The position numbers and the translations under genes are program-made. Under the pieces are notes generated by a model, which saw only the letters and a list, made by a program, of their open reading frames with translations, was not told where the DNA came from and ran no database searches. Positions 13,275 through 24,900 of a DNA stretch of 64,000 bases are shown here, in pieces. The first letter of the stretch is position 1. Each line of letters starts with the position of its first letter. This DNA is from Limanda limanda (lineage: Eukaryota; Chordata; Actinopteri; Pleuronectiformes; Pleuronectidae), in assembly GCF_963576545.1 (NCBI RefSeq), contig NC_083644.1:22395893-22459892 (forward strand). Reading direction: 5' to 3'.

Positions 13275-13450
13275 GGCCACGCCCAGAGAGACAGCTCTAC
13301 ACATTGTGTGCAAGGAGGTGAAAAGCTTTCAGTGAAACACCCGTTTCGACCTTTCTAGTATATAACATATAAGTGTATGATACCTGAGGCGTTGGTGCTC
13401 CCACCACAACTCACCAGAATGAATTTAACGCAGTTTAGAATACATTCTAC
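13275..13450. repeat. Dispersed repeat, left copy flanking the RING exon
   Basis: ccagagagacagctctacac then attgtgtgcaagga recurs at 14825-14860 with about 85% identity by eye over some 80 bp. A further similar segment (accacaactcacc...tttagaata) recurs near 15107-15135. Same orientation as the right copy. Confidence 0.7.
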
Positions 13451-13608
13451 ATGTCATGCAGGTTATACTACACTGAAGTACCATTATTTCACCATTTGCT
13501 TCCCTCTTTTGTCATTTATTCACGTTCGAGGAACATAAAATCTCTAGTATTTCTACCATAACTGTCTTTCTTGCAATATATTTATTTTTCTCCCATACTT
13601 CCCCACAG

Positions 13609-13703
13609 ATGCTGCCAATAACCTCCTCACTGGATCCTCCAAGACATCCTGAATCCATGTGAGTAACTTGGAGGCGAGCGTACAGCCTGGAGGTGCTGCT
13701 GCA
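13609..13703 (+). other. Candidate 5' leader of the RING exon, with a 17-codon upstream ORF
   Basis: A good 3' splice site (pyrimidine-rich tract ending ccccacag) precedes 13609, so the RING exon probably begins here and holds 95 nt of leader. The first three bases are ATG; this frame runs 17 codons to TGA at 13660-13662, ending 41 bp before the main ATG. The same stretch contains gtgagtaa at 13659, a consensus 5' splice site, so 13609-13658 could alternatively be a separate 50 nt mini-exon. The reading is inferred from splice-site appearance. Confidence 0.45.
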
Positions 13704-14113
13704 ATGGCCGAAGCACCGGCGCTGCCTCTTTCTCCCTCTGACAATGGGCTGTTGTCCCCGCCCCCTGACCTCTGTGCGGCATGTGGCCACAGTCACCAGC
13801 TGGAGGAGAACCACGAGTACCTCTACAGAGACGAGGTGGACGATGACATCGTTTGTCACATCTGCCTGCAGCCGCTCATCCGGCCCCTGGACACGCCCTG
13901 CGGACACACCTACTGCCAGGAGTGTCTCACCAGCTTCCTGCTGGAGAGCGACTTCTGCCCCGTGTGCCGCGCGGCGCTCATGCTGCAGAGCTGCAGGAAG
14001 CCCAGCCTGCTGGTGCACAAACTGCTGGACAAGCTGATGGTGGCTTGTCCATTCACTGAGCATTGTACTGAGGTCGTGCCCCGATGTGAACTGGAAGCCC
14101 ACATCAAGAGCAG
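13704..14113 (+). CDS. lnx1: lnx1 coding exon 1 (long isoform): RING and second zinc finger
   Basis: This exon encodes residues 1-136 plus two bases of codon 137. It starts [15 protein letters not shown] and carries a CAAC pair (C24, C27) followed by a canonical C3HC4 RING: C51, C54, C66, H68, C71, C74, C85, C88. A second Cys/His cluster (C115, C121, C128, H133) is completed by C138 in the next exon, as in TRAF-like fingers of LNX proteins. The donor is at 14114 (gtagga). The exon is much more GC-rich than the surrounding intron. A long open frame on the opposite strand here is only its shadow. Confidence 0.93.
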
Positions 14114-17100
14114 GTAGGATGATGGAAGCACGATTGAGTTCCTCCCAACACTTCTATTTTCCTTTAAAGAAACTAAGATACAATCCTTACTCTTATATGT
14201 AAGTAAGCAATAACTTAAGCTACTTTGTTTCAAGTGTTTCTCTCCTATTTACGTCTGCAATCTGACCTGCAGTAATCACACACTCTGAGTGCCCTGCCCC
14301 ACTGTTATTTAACTCCAGCCCCAAATGGGAAATGTCTTCCTCTAACCAAGCTTTCATCTAAACTAGGCACAGCTCCTCTGTTTACACTATATATCATCAA
14401 AAGACAGTAGTTTGGTTTCTCTCAGTCTGGGAACATTTTCATTAGTGCTCATTAACACTCCCCCAGCCCACGGGCCGCTGGGATAATTAGTCCACCTCGC
14501 CACACATCCCACACAGGCAGCAGAGGGCTTCCTTCTCATTTGCACTTTACTGAAACTCAAGGTGCATAAAACTCCTCCAACATAAGAAGTTGTTTTCTGC
14601 TCCTTTCGTCTGTCTCATTTCCCCTCACCTACACACACACACACACACACACACTTATTCAACCTCCATCTTTTTTCTCTGCATGGCTCCACAGTTTCCC
14701 GAGTCTTTCCCTTCATGTAGTGAGAATGGTATAATGAGGTGTGGAGCTCTGAGGCCGACTCCCACAAGGATTCAGCTGCTCTCCCATAGTTAGAAGTGGT
14801 TATCCGTGGAGGTCAGAGGTCACGTCCAGAGAGACAGCTCTACACATTGTGTGCAAGGATGTGAAAAGGTTTCAGCGAATCACCCATTTCGACATGTCTA
14901 TTCCCTTCACTTATTTAACCATGGTCTAGTGATTGTGGCTGTTTATTGATAATGTTAATGTATCTGTGGTTGGATAGTTTTGTTTAAGAGTACTGGAAAT
15001 GGTTGTTGGCCTATTTGTTGAGTTTTTAGATTTGAGAGAAAAAATACTTACACTTAACCAGCATATACCGTATACTTAGGTTTATACTAAGATATTGGTA
15101 GAGCTACCACAAGTCACCTAAACACACTTTAGAATAGATGTCATACACGTTGAATTTGTCTATATAAATTCCAACTATACAGACTAGATGGAATACTACT
15201 ATCAATAATGGAAGTGATTAGAGCTTTGAAACAACAACAATCTCTCATAGGTGTTCTCTTAAGAACAAATGGCCTAAATGACATTCATGTACATTCAAGG
15301 GCCAAAGCTCTCTAGTGGCTGTAGAAAGACAAAAGTCTGCAGAGGGAGGAGGTCAGGATGGTTGTATGGGAAAGCAGAATTTAATATTAGGGACCATTAT
15401 CTATGACAATGTTGGTTTATTTTGACTATAAACAACATATAATATATATATATTATTTAGTGTTTATTGAAGAAGAAGAAGAAGAACAACAACAACAACT
15501 AATGTGTTCTCACACTGCTCATGGGGAGTCTGCCATCTCAGGATTATTATCAATCTAGAGCTGACTAAACTTGGCCATGTCTCTTGATCAAAGGCTTGGG
15601 CACTTTGTAATGACTTGACTAGAATAGTTATGTGCTACATGTAGTCGAGAAAATATACCACTTGCCCTCAGTTCCATTGTCCAGTGTCATGACTAGGGTT
15701 GCAAAGGGGCGGAAAGTTTCCAGTAAATTTCCGGAAACTTTCCGGAAACTTTCCATGGTAAGTTTAGCTCGGGAATTTGGGGAATTTTGAAAAAAAAACA
15801 TAAATATGTAAATTAAACGCTGAGCAATAAAAACATCATTCAAAACTCTATTTTAAAGATGTATGGAATGCAGCACACACTGCACATTGAGTTTCAACCC
15901 TCCACTGAGCATTCTTCCATCACATGCACAGATAACTCCCAGCATCCTGCTCACTACAGCAGGGCTATTGAGGCCTGCTGTAGTGTGCAGGACTAGTCAG
16001 GTTAGTTTCAATGATATTACTGGGGAAAATATATTAGCATGCTGATTGAGGATTGTTCATCTGTTCATCTAGCCTATTTCCATCATTTATCCATTAATTG
16101 TAAAATATTTTTACAGATGATTCCAATAGTTTGGCTAACTATTTAAATCTCTGGCATTGTATTAGTGTTTTTTTACAAACTTTTTTCTCATCTTACTCTA
16201 CAGAACAATGCCACATGCACTTTCTCATGCGTGGAGACATTTAACCCCATCCAATGTAGAAGGAAAGGCTGTGTACATTTGCAAATACTGTGCAAAGACC
16301 TATGTTAAGAATGACACAACGTATAGTCAAGTGCCCAAAGTTTCCTCAGGGCTCAAATCAGCCTATGACAAAACAAAATGTTTATATTTATGTCTGTATA
16401 TGACAAGGTAAATAGTAAATACAGTTAGTATAAATTACCCACAACATTTCCAGTTTATTCCCGTTAATTCCTGTATATTCCCGTTTATTCCTGTATATTC
16501 CCGTTAATTCCCGTTAATTCCCATGGAAAGTTTCCAACTTTGAATATTTCCAGAATTTTGCAACCCTAGTCATGACACAAGATTGTGGACATTGGTGCTG
16601 TTGTTTTCATCTCTGTTTCAGAATCGGTAAAATCCCTAGTGATGGGCTCATTGAACCATTTTGTAACACACCTGTGGAGGAGAATGCTCCTGTCCTACTT
16701 GTTACACATCTCTCAGTAAAGTATATGTCAAGGGTGCCTGGGGATCAGGTGGTAGAGCTAAGTATTTAGGGACATATTGTAGACACTGAACCCCAAATTG
16801 ACGTCTGTGACCATATCTTTTTGGGTTGTCTGCTGTGCCAGTAGTGTCTCTTGCTGTACCCCAGAATCTGGCACTGGCTCTGGAGTTGTAGTGGCTGAGA
16901 CAGCTGACCATCTGGTCAGAGCTGATTTCATACTCATCCAATCACTCGTGACCTTTGTCGGCTTCTGGATGGAGAAATTGTTATTCGGGACACATCTGCT
17001 GCGATCAAATCTGATCAGTGGTATATCTGTGTTGGCTTTGTTCATTCGTCCTGTAAGGGCTTGCACAGAATCAAACCTCAGGTATTCTCTAGTGTATGTG

Positions 17101-20100
17101 TCGCTACATGTGCGTGTATTGCCGTTAGTCCGCATAACAGGTTTTGCTTCTTAGTCTTAGATAAGTAAAGTAATTATCCATGAATAGGTTTTTCAGATTT
17201 TCTGCCTTGAGCGTAAAGCTGTTTCTTATTTCTTCTTTTTTGTGAAGAATGAATGTGTTTTCAAACCAAAAAATTAAATTCCTAGTAGTTACTTTAATTT
17301 TGCTCTTGTTACTTTTGTGTGTTATCTTGTTTGTAACAGAGAGTGAGACAGGGTTGAAACCACATTAACCAGTTCAGTTATGGTAACCTGTTTTTCTGCA
17401 GTATTAGAGTTTATATATCTACACTGCGCTATTATACACAGTTAAACACACAACAATCTCTCTATCTCAATAAGCTTTATAAAGGAAGACTTACAGCAGG
17501 ATTGTTGTATTGGCTTCCATTAGTTTTAGCTAGGTGTGCCCAATGAACTGTCTACTGAGTGTAGAGCCCTAAGGTCTGGTACACCTGCCCCTGGTAGACC
17601 CACATGGGTTGAGTTCAAGTGTCAGGACAAGCAATTCATATGATCATTTAGGTTGGACTTCTTGTTTTGAACAATACATAGATTTGTCATCACTTTGTTT
17701 CTTTGGCTCCTGTGAATGAGGACAACTTTTAAGTGTTGTCATGAATTCTGCTCCTCTCTCCCAATCAGCCCCAGTCCCACTCCCTCCATCCCAACCGTCA
17801 TTCCCACTTTATCTGTCTCAGTCACTTCACCATCCCCACCCAGTCACACTAGTGTTTCCAGTTTTCCAACGATCCACCTGATTGTAGTATTTTGTGTTGT
17901 AACTTCACTTTTTTCATTAGAGTGTCTTCACTGCCTGTCTACATTCGTCTCCTCCTGCCGATGTTCCGCACATCAGTTGTGACCAATGGGGTAGAGTGTA
18001 TCTGTAGATGTGCGCACAGTGTGTTATGATGGTGTTTTCTGTGAGTGTGAGTTAATGTGCCAGTGTATGAAGCGGCTCCTGTGGGGCAGACTGGTTTCTG
18101 TTCGCAAACTGCATCCTGTCACAATCCAATTACATTTCCATTTCCTGCGTGCCCTGTGGTCTTGTTGCTGTGCGTACTGTTCAAATACCGCAGGACAACG
18201 TATGCCTCAGTATGCACACATGCAAGCACTACTACACACACACACATTCACACACATCGAAACGCACACACGGGCACACACACACACAGACAAATTCAGC
18301 CTGTAACCACACAAACTCCATCTATGAAATATTCATTCAGATGGGGTATTTACGCCAGTTTAATGTCTTTCTCGGGGATTGCAGACAGCTCAGTGCTATG
18401 AAATATGATAAGAGCGGTGAAAGAGAAGGTAAAAAGAGGGGATTCAAGTACAAGGAAAAGTAGAAAGTGATCGAAAAAATATGGAAATAAAGGTCCGGAA
18501 AAGGAAAATGTTGAGACAAATTTGTGACATGGGTATAAATAAAAGTGACTAAAATAAATAATACAAGGATAATGGATCAAGGTTGAGATTTGAAAGGAGG
18601 GAGTTAAAATAGATCAGAGGTGCTGTGGTGTTTCATATTTAAAGGTGTTTATCGACCAGCTCCCACTTGGTGTGGACTACAGAGGTAGGGGTCGGCAGTG
18701 TGAGGTAAAGAGACAGAAAAGACTGGGAACGAATCCTGTGCACACCTCAAACAAGCTCATGGCTGATTTCTTCAGAGTCAAATCAAACCTTCAATCACCA
18801 CTAGCCACCTAACAGTCTGTCAACGCACACCTCTCCCACAGTCACTTCCCAGCTTCCTGCTGGTGATGACAGGAGGGTTTAACCGTTCTCCCTTTATCTT
18901 TTGCTTTATGTTGATATATTCTGAAATAGAATGAATGTGTAAAGGACAGAGACATATTCCACATCTCAATTACTTCTTTACCCGCCTTTCTCTTTCGTGT
19001 GACTCAGAATAACAAGCTTCATCCCTGCAGAGAATATTGATTTGCCGGTTGTGTTTTGGTCTTATGTTTTTTTTTTTCTTTCCACACATGTAGGCAGATT
19101 CTTTTGAGCGATCAGACCAATCTGCAGCACAGGGAGCAGTCCATTGCTGGAGAGGAGGGGGGTGAGGGTTTGGAGGCAACATATTCGCTCCCTCCCCCCT
19201 CATCCTCCCCTTCACGGGTGGAGGCAGTGGGAGGAGGTGAATGCAGAGGTTGTTCGTGTGTGTATGAGAGTGTGTGTCCGAGCCTGTGTGTGTGTGTGTA
19301 AGTACACGCGTGTGAGGAGGCCAGAGCCAATCAGAGCAGCACCAGGTACCTCCCCCCATGTCATTGTTTGGTCTGCTCCACACCCCCTCCCTCGGTGGTT
19401 TCTGCTGCAGTATAAGTCACAGCCTGCGCTCTTCTCTCTGACATACACACGCACACACACACGCACGCACACCGAGGGACAAACAGACATGCACACACAC
19501 GCATACGAGCGCAAATCCTCTTACAACTCGCCAGTGCCCAGAGCAGATTAAGGGGCTGCACATCTCAAATTGTATTCCAAATGTGCCACCTTTGCATGGG
19601 TCTCCTTCCTCTTCTTCTTGCACTTTCTCCTCTTCCTCCTGTGCACCAGCGGGACATCGCTCCTCTGCACCTGCTTCTGCCGCTTCCTCCTGCTCCGCTT
19701 CCGTCTGCAGCCTCTGGCACCTGGCCCACTTGCCTCTGCAGCTGAGATGACCAGGCGGCCAGCCTGAGGCACAGGAAGGAGCTGAGGGATAGGAAGGGTG
19801 AGAAAAGGGGGTGAGGACAGGGGACGGAAGGCAGGGAAGACGGGGAAGAGGGTGGAAAGGTAAGGAAGTGAAGAATTATTTCAGATTTCTGGAGAAGGAA
19901 CGCAAGCCAGGAGGAGAGGAAGAGGGGGGGAGGAAGAACAGTACGGCCAGGTTGGGAGACTTGGAGGTGGTGGAGGAAGAGGGGGGGAGGAGGAGGAAGG
20001 GGAGGGGAGGAATAGGCGAGGAAAGGGCTTCAGTGAAGAGAGGAGATAAAGAGGGGGGGGTGGGGGGAGAGAGAGGACCATGAAGGCTCTGTTGTTGCTG

Positions 20101-20320
20101 GTCCTGCCCTGGCTCAGCCCGGCCAACTACACAGACAATTTGGGCAACCTGCACATCCTCTACTCTGAGCTGTGAGTACGACCCTCAGCCTCCACCTGCA
20201 TCCCCCCCCCCCCACCAGCACCATGTACCTTCATCTCACCCCTCCATCCCTCCCCTCCATCCACAGTCCATGCAGCTTTTTAATGGGTTGTTGTTTCTGC
20301 GCGTCTTTCACTGTGATCAG

Positions 20321-20358
<38 letters not shown>

Positions 20359-20572
20359 GTGCACAATACCACAATCAGTGTTGCAACTTCCTGTGTTTAC
20401 ATTTCCATCGTTTACTTAAAATATGCCTTTTAAGTTGTGAGCACATTGCCACAGGGTTTGCTTCCCGATGCTGTGGTCGGTGGGATGCAGATGCAGTAGA
20501 GGCAGCAGGTTCATAGAGCTTTGTGCTGTTCAGGACAGTTGGGATGTTACCGAGCAGTGCTGCAGCATGGCA

Positions 20573-20625
<53 letters not shown>

Positions 20626-21924
20626 GCGTGTGTCTGTGTGTTTCGCTGAGCATATGGACAGTTGTAAGTACACTGTGTGTGTGGAAAAGACTTTCACCTC
20701 AGCGTTAGATATTCAAAGCTTGCTTTTCTTTGATCGCCACTGTTCTATATACAACACACGATCCATCATCATACACATAACTTATATAATTTGTAATATC
20801 AATAAAGCATGAAACAACACATAACAAGCCGATCTACTTGAAGCACATTCGCTGGACATTTCAATTAATATTTAATGACTGTAAACATAAAGATGGGCAG
20901 CGTGTCAAATGTTTTGACACCATGGAAACAAGCCTCTTGTCTGTGTGTCAACATTGGAGCTGCAACCCAGGATTGCTTACATCACTGACTGATCTGTGAA
21001 AGGTGTACACAATGAAAATATGAGGGAATTATGTGGAATCTGACACAACATGTTCAGTGAGCTAACAGTGATGTTTTGCACATTTTGTCTGACTAGTCGT
21101 CGGTATAACAGTTACGATGATATGAAAAAGAAAAAAAATAGCAAATCCTCACATTTTATCTTGGAAATCACCTTGATGAATAATCAGTTATCAAAATTGT
21201 TGTCGACTTCTCGAGTATTTCATGAATAGTTTCAGTACAAACCAACAAAAGGACAGACAAACTTTGTTACATCTATACATCTTTGCTCCTGACTCCTTGT
21301 CCTCTGAACGTCTGCTCTGTATTGGCCCCCAGACTCTTTTTGTGTTGGAGTTAATATTGACTATAACCAGCGGCTCCGCGTGAAGCCGGGGTTCTCTGAT
21401 CCCTAAGCTGGGCTGCCGCTCGTCTCTCCAGCCTTGGCAGATATGTCCCATTATACCGCATGAATACATGGAACAATGGAGAGCCTCCGCAAATCTCCTC
21501 ATTTCATTGTGTGCTCTTTCTTCCGAGTGGGGCTTTTGGCCCAAGCAGCCACCAAGAGCCAACATTGGACGGCCGTGGACGCCAAAGACGAGAGAAGAGA
21601 ATGGGGGAGAAAAGCCAATGTTGGCAAATGAATAGGAACGGTTAGACAAGGCGGAATACTCACATTTGAAAGCAAGAAAGAACAGAGGAAGAGAGGGAAG
21701 AGAAGGCTGCAGTGAGAGTGGAAGTAAAGTGGAGGGGCCGTATAGCGGAGAAGAGACAAGAGGGTATAAGGTCACTTCCTGTGCCTGCCTTCCATCTGGC
21801 CATCCATACGGCTGCCATGGTGACGGCACCCCTTGCAGCGAGGGTCGTCTCAGTGAGGGGTTCCTTGGACTTTCTATTTGACATTAACTTAAACACACTG
21901 TGGGAGGAAATACTGATAGTCAGA

Positions 21925-21959
<35 letters not shown>

Positions 21960-24900
21960 AGTGTGTTTCTGTCTTTTTTTGCTGATTATGACATGACACA
22001 GAGAGAAGCCAGGAGCAGACACACGCGGACGTGGTGTTTTTCTGCCTGGCTGGAGAGCAGTGGCACACCATTCATCTTTATCCACACTGCTGTTGACAGG
22101 AGAAGCCTCCAGGTTTTCCCCTGCTCCCTCTTTCCACTCATCTTTCTCCCTCAGCTCTTCCTTTTTCTGATGCCTTTCCATGCAGGATCACCACAGTGGG
22201 GAAAGTGAGAGTGGCTGCAGTGTGGCTGGCTCACACAGACCATATATTGGCTGTACACAGGGTTTAGATGGGACTAACAATGAAAGAGGAGAGTAAACGC
22301 TGCTCTGTGATGAAATGCTTAATATAGTTACTGACATTTCACTCTGTCAGCAGCAACCAATACAACCGTTGCAGCGGCTCAGAGGACAGCACTTCGATGG
22401 GGATATTTGTTTCTTCCTCGGGCCCACACACCCTCTTCCTGATAATTAAAGCACAGTGCCATAGAGCATTAATGATTAATCCACGTTCACTTCTGGGCCA
22501 CAGCTAACATGTCTTAAGCACTATGATTAGCTTAGCTTCCGTCCCTTCAGCCCTCATCTCGGAGGTGTTTGATCACAGAGAGCCGAGCGCAGTCCCGGAC
22601 ATCTTCAGCATGGACGCATCCTAACAAGATTAGCCGCCCGCCTGCCACGCATTCGCTGGGTCTGAACAACACCACTCATTGGTTTGAGCCAGTTTCCTCT
22701 CTCAGTCTGAGGCAGAGCACCTCTCCGTGACCTCTCCGGCCCACGTAGCCGCTCCGAGTGTGGGGAGGGCTTCACTAATTAGACTTTTGTTTGGATTAAA
22801 TATTAATCCGTGCTCTGTGGTGAGGCAGCTCCCCCCCCCCCGTCTTATTGTAGCTGGCAGGCGAGAAATACAGGAACGTCCAGGCTGAATGTGGCTGAGA
22901 GATCAAAATCGACAGCCTACTTCCCTACCCTCATCAACAACCCGCCCAGCTCTGGAAGGAGATAATATTTAAATCAGCTTAATTATTTGATTATGCGATT
23001 TACACCACGGAGCACATTCGGCTGCTCCATCGTGGGAGTATTTATATGCACAGTACACAGAGTCAACAAGAAACAACAGTGTGAAACAGTCAGCACCGCA
23101 GGCTTAATGAAGCGTGAAAGGAAACATGGGGCAAGGACACAGGTAGAGGACACGCCGATGTGTTTACAAACAATCAGACCGATGTATACATTTAATACAT
23201 TACACTTTCCATAGAACAAATGGCATGAAACATGTTCTACATACATAATTGCATGTGTGAACGAGGCATGTGTAAATACACATTCACATGAACCCCGATG
23301 AATTATGCATTTATTCATTTATTCATGAGAGAAGTGAGCAGCAGGTCAATGTGTTCACTTGAGCAGAGCCGTCCTCTCAGATGTGTTTCTGTTCGAGCCC
23401 AAATACGGCAGCACAAGCCAGGAGAACAGGTGCCAGCATCCAGAGAGGCTTTAAAGATGGGCCTGAGCACTGCAGGTTGTTTTTTATCAGTCAGTTTACT
23501 AAGCTTGGATATATTGTATTTTGCTAATCAGCCCCTTTTTCTTAGACAATTCTTATTTTGGGGAAAGGGCTTTTGTCATCTTGGTGCCTCTGGCTGCCTC
23601 AGACTGCTGAGGGTTTTTGAAGTGACATGTTAAACATGGAATATTTACTACCTCCTCCCGTCTGCAGCGGGCTAATCTGCAGGAGGGGTTCCGTTTGAGC
23701 GGCCTGCAGAGCAACGAGCCAGTGGGGTGTAACTGACAGCAGAGAGGAGAGCAGTGTGGAGTTAATCTCTCACGTGAGCGATGCCCTACTGAGTGCCAGG
23801 GCTTTGGGTTGGGCCGCGGTTCAGGCTGTAGTACCATGGCTATGGAGGTAGAGAAATCGGGACACTGCCAAGGGCTGGTGTGGCATAAAGTGAGAAATAT
23901 AGGCTAAAGGGTGCCAAGAGCAATGTGGGACAGCAGCCTCGTGGGGATTCTCTATGATCATGTAGTGTAGTGTACAGGGATTTACAGTCAGAGTGGTCTG
24001 CACTTCAGTGAGAGGATAGTACACATAGTATTTCACAGCAGGACGGAGAGCTGCCACAGTTGAGGTGGACATATGTAAGGTGCATTAGTAAGCTGAGATC
24101 CAGCTCAGCCAGAGCGCAGTGATTAAATCTTCTGGAGTATCTCCTGTGCTCCTCTTTGTTGACAGACGTAGTGTGAGATTCCTCTCTTGGATGAAACCGA
24201 ACACTGAAACAATAAATGCTGCATAAATGCTTCCTGCCTGATCATGGGGTCAGGACTCAACTGATGATTGTACATATTGATTGGCCGAAAAAGTCATGAC
24301 TCAGTGTTGGGGCTCTTTGTAACGGGCTGACTCGGCTGAGACTGTGGTGGCTGGGAAGCCTGGTTTCCCGTGACGCACGGACGCAGGAGGAACGCCAAAC
24401 CTGCCGAGCCTGCCGCTGCCGGTGGAGCACAAAGGAAAGTTCAGACACAAAGAAAGGATTTGTGTGTTGTGAGTCTCCAGCACACATTCGCTTTTGGTTT
24501 GTGTTTGCATCGGGGTTTTTTTTCCAAAAGGCTGTAAGAAGTCACACCCAACTAAGCCTGGCCTCTTACTTCAATTTAGCAGATCTGTCTTTGCAAACAA
24601 GCTTAGCCGAAATTTGCTCTCAGGACCGACGGAGAGTGTCTCCTCCAGCTCCTCATGGGATTACACCGCACAGCAGGGGCACACAATCAACACACCAGCA
24701 CATCCCTTGATTCACACTCCTCTAGTTCATCATTAACTGGATTACTCTGTGTGTCTTTAGGTCGCTCACTCCCCTCTCTCTGTCTTGCCCTCTCTCTATA
24801 TGTGATGTACAGTACATGTGACCTAAGTAAATGGAATTGAAAATGGCATGTACACAGTCTTGTGAATATCTCAGAGAGCTTTACATTACAGTCGCATTCA

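Larger units (their letters stand above)
8730..13608. other. Presumed first lnx1 intron or 5' flank
   Basis: If 8341-8729 is a leader exon, this is an intron. It contains a CA tract, the 9.95 kb dispersed repeat, the 12.9 kb SINE and the left repeat copy. No coding signal was seen in the short frames at 10.9-12.5 kb. Confidence 0.5.
14114..19326. other. lnx1 intron between the RING exon and the p70 promoter
   Basis: It holds the right repeat copy, the hAT element and short CA runs. Frames of 118-125 aa near 16.8-17.1 kb lack codon or motif support. Nothing else was recognised. Confidence 0.7.

Noticed and set aside
13512..14102. 196-codon minus-strand open frame
   Set aside because: It is the antisense of the GC-rich RING exon, whose sense frame matches LNX1 with all zinc ligands.
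16758..17154. Overlapping 118-125 aa frames on both strands
   Set aside because: No homology recognised, no acceptor/donor context that joins lnx1, and both strands are open by chance.
21191..21829. 212-codon minus-strand open frame
   Set aside because: No domain, low-complexity Pro/Leu/Ser start, no splice context; it lies in an lnx1 intron on the other strand and is most likely chance.
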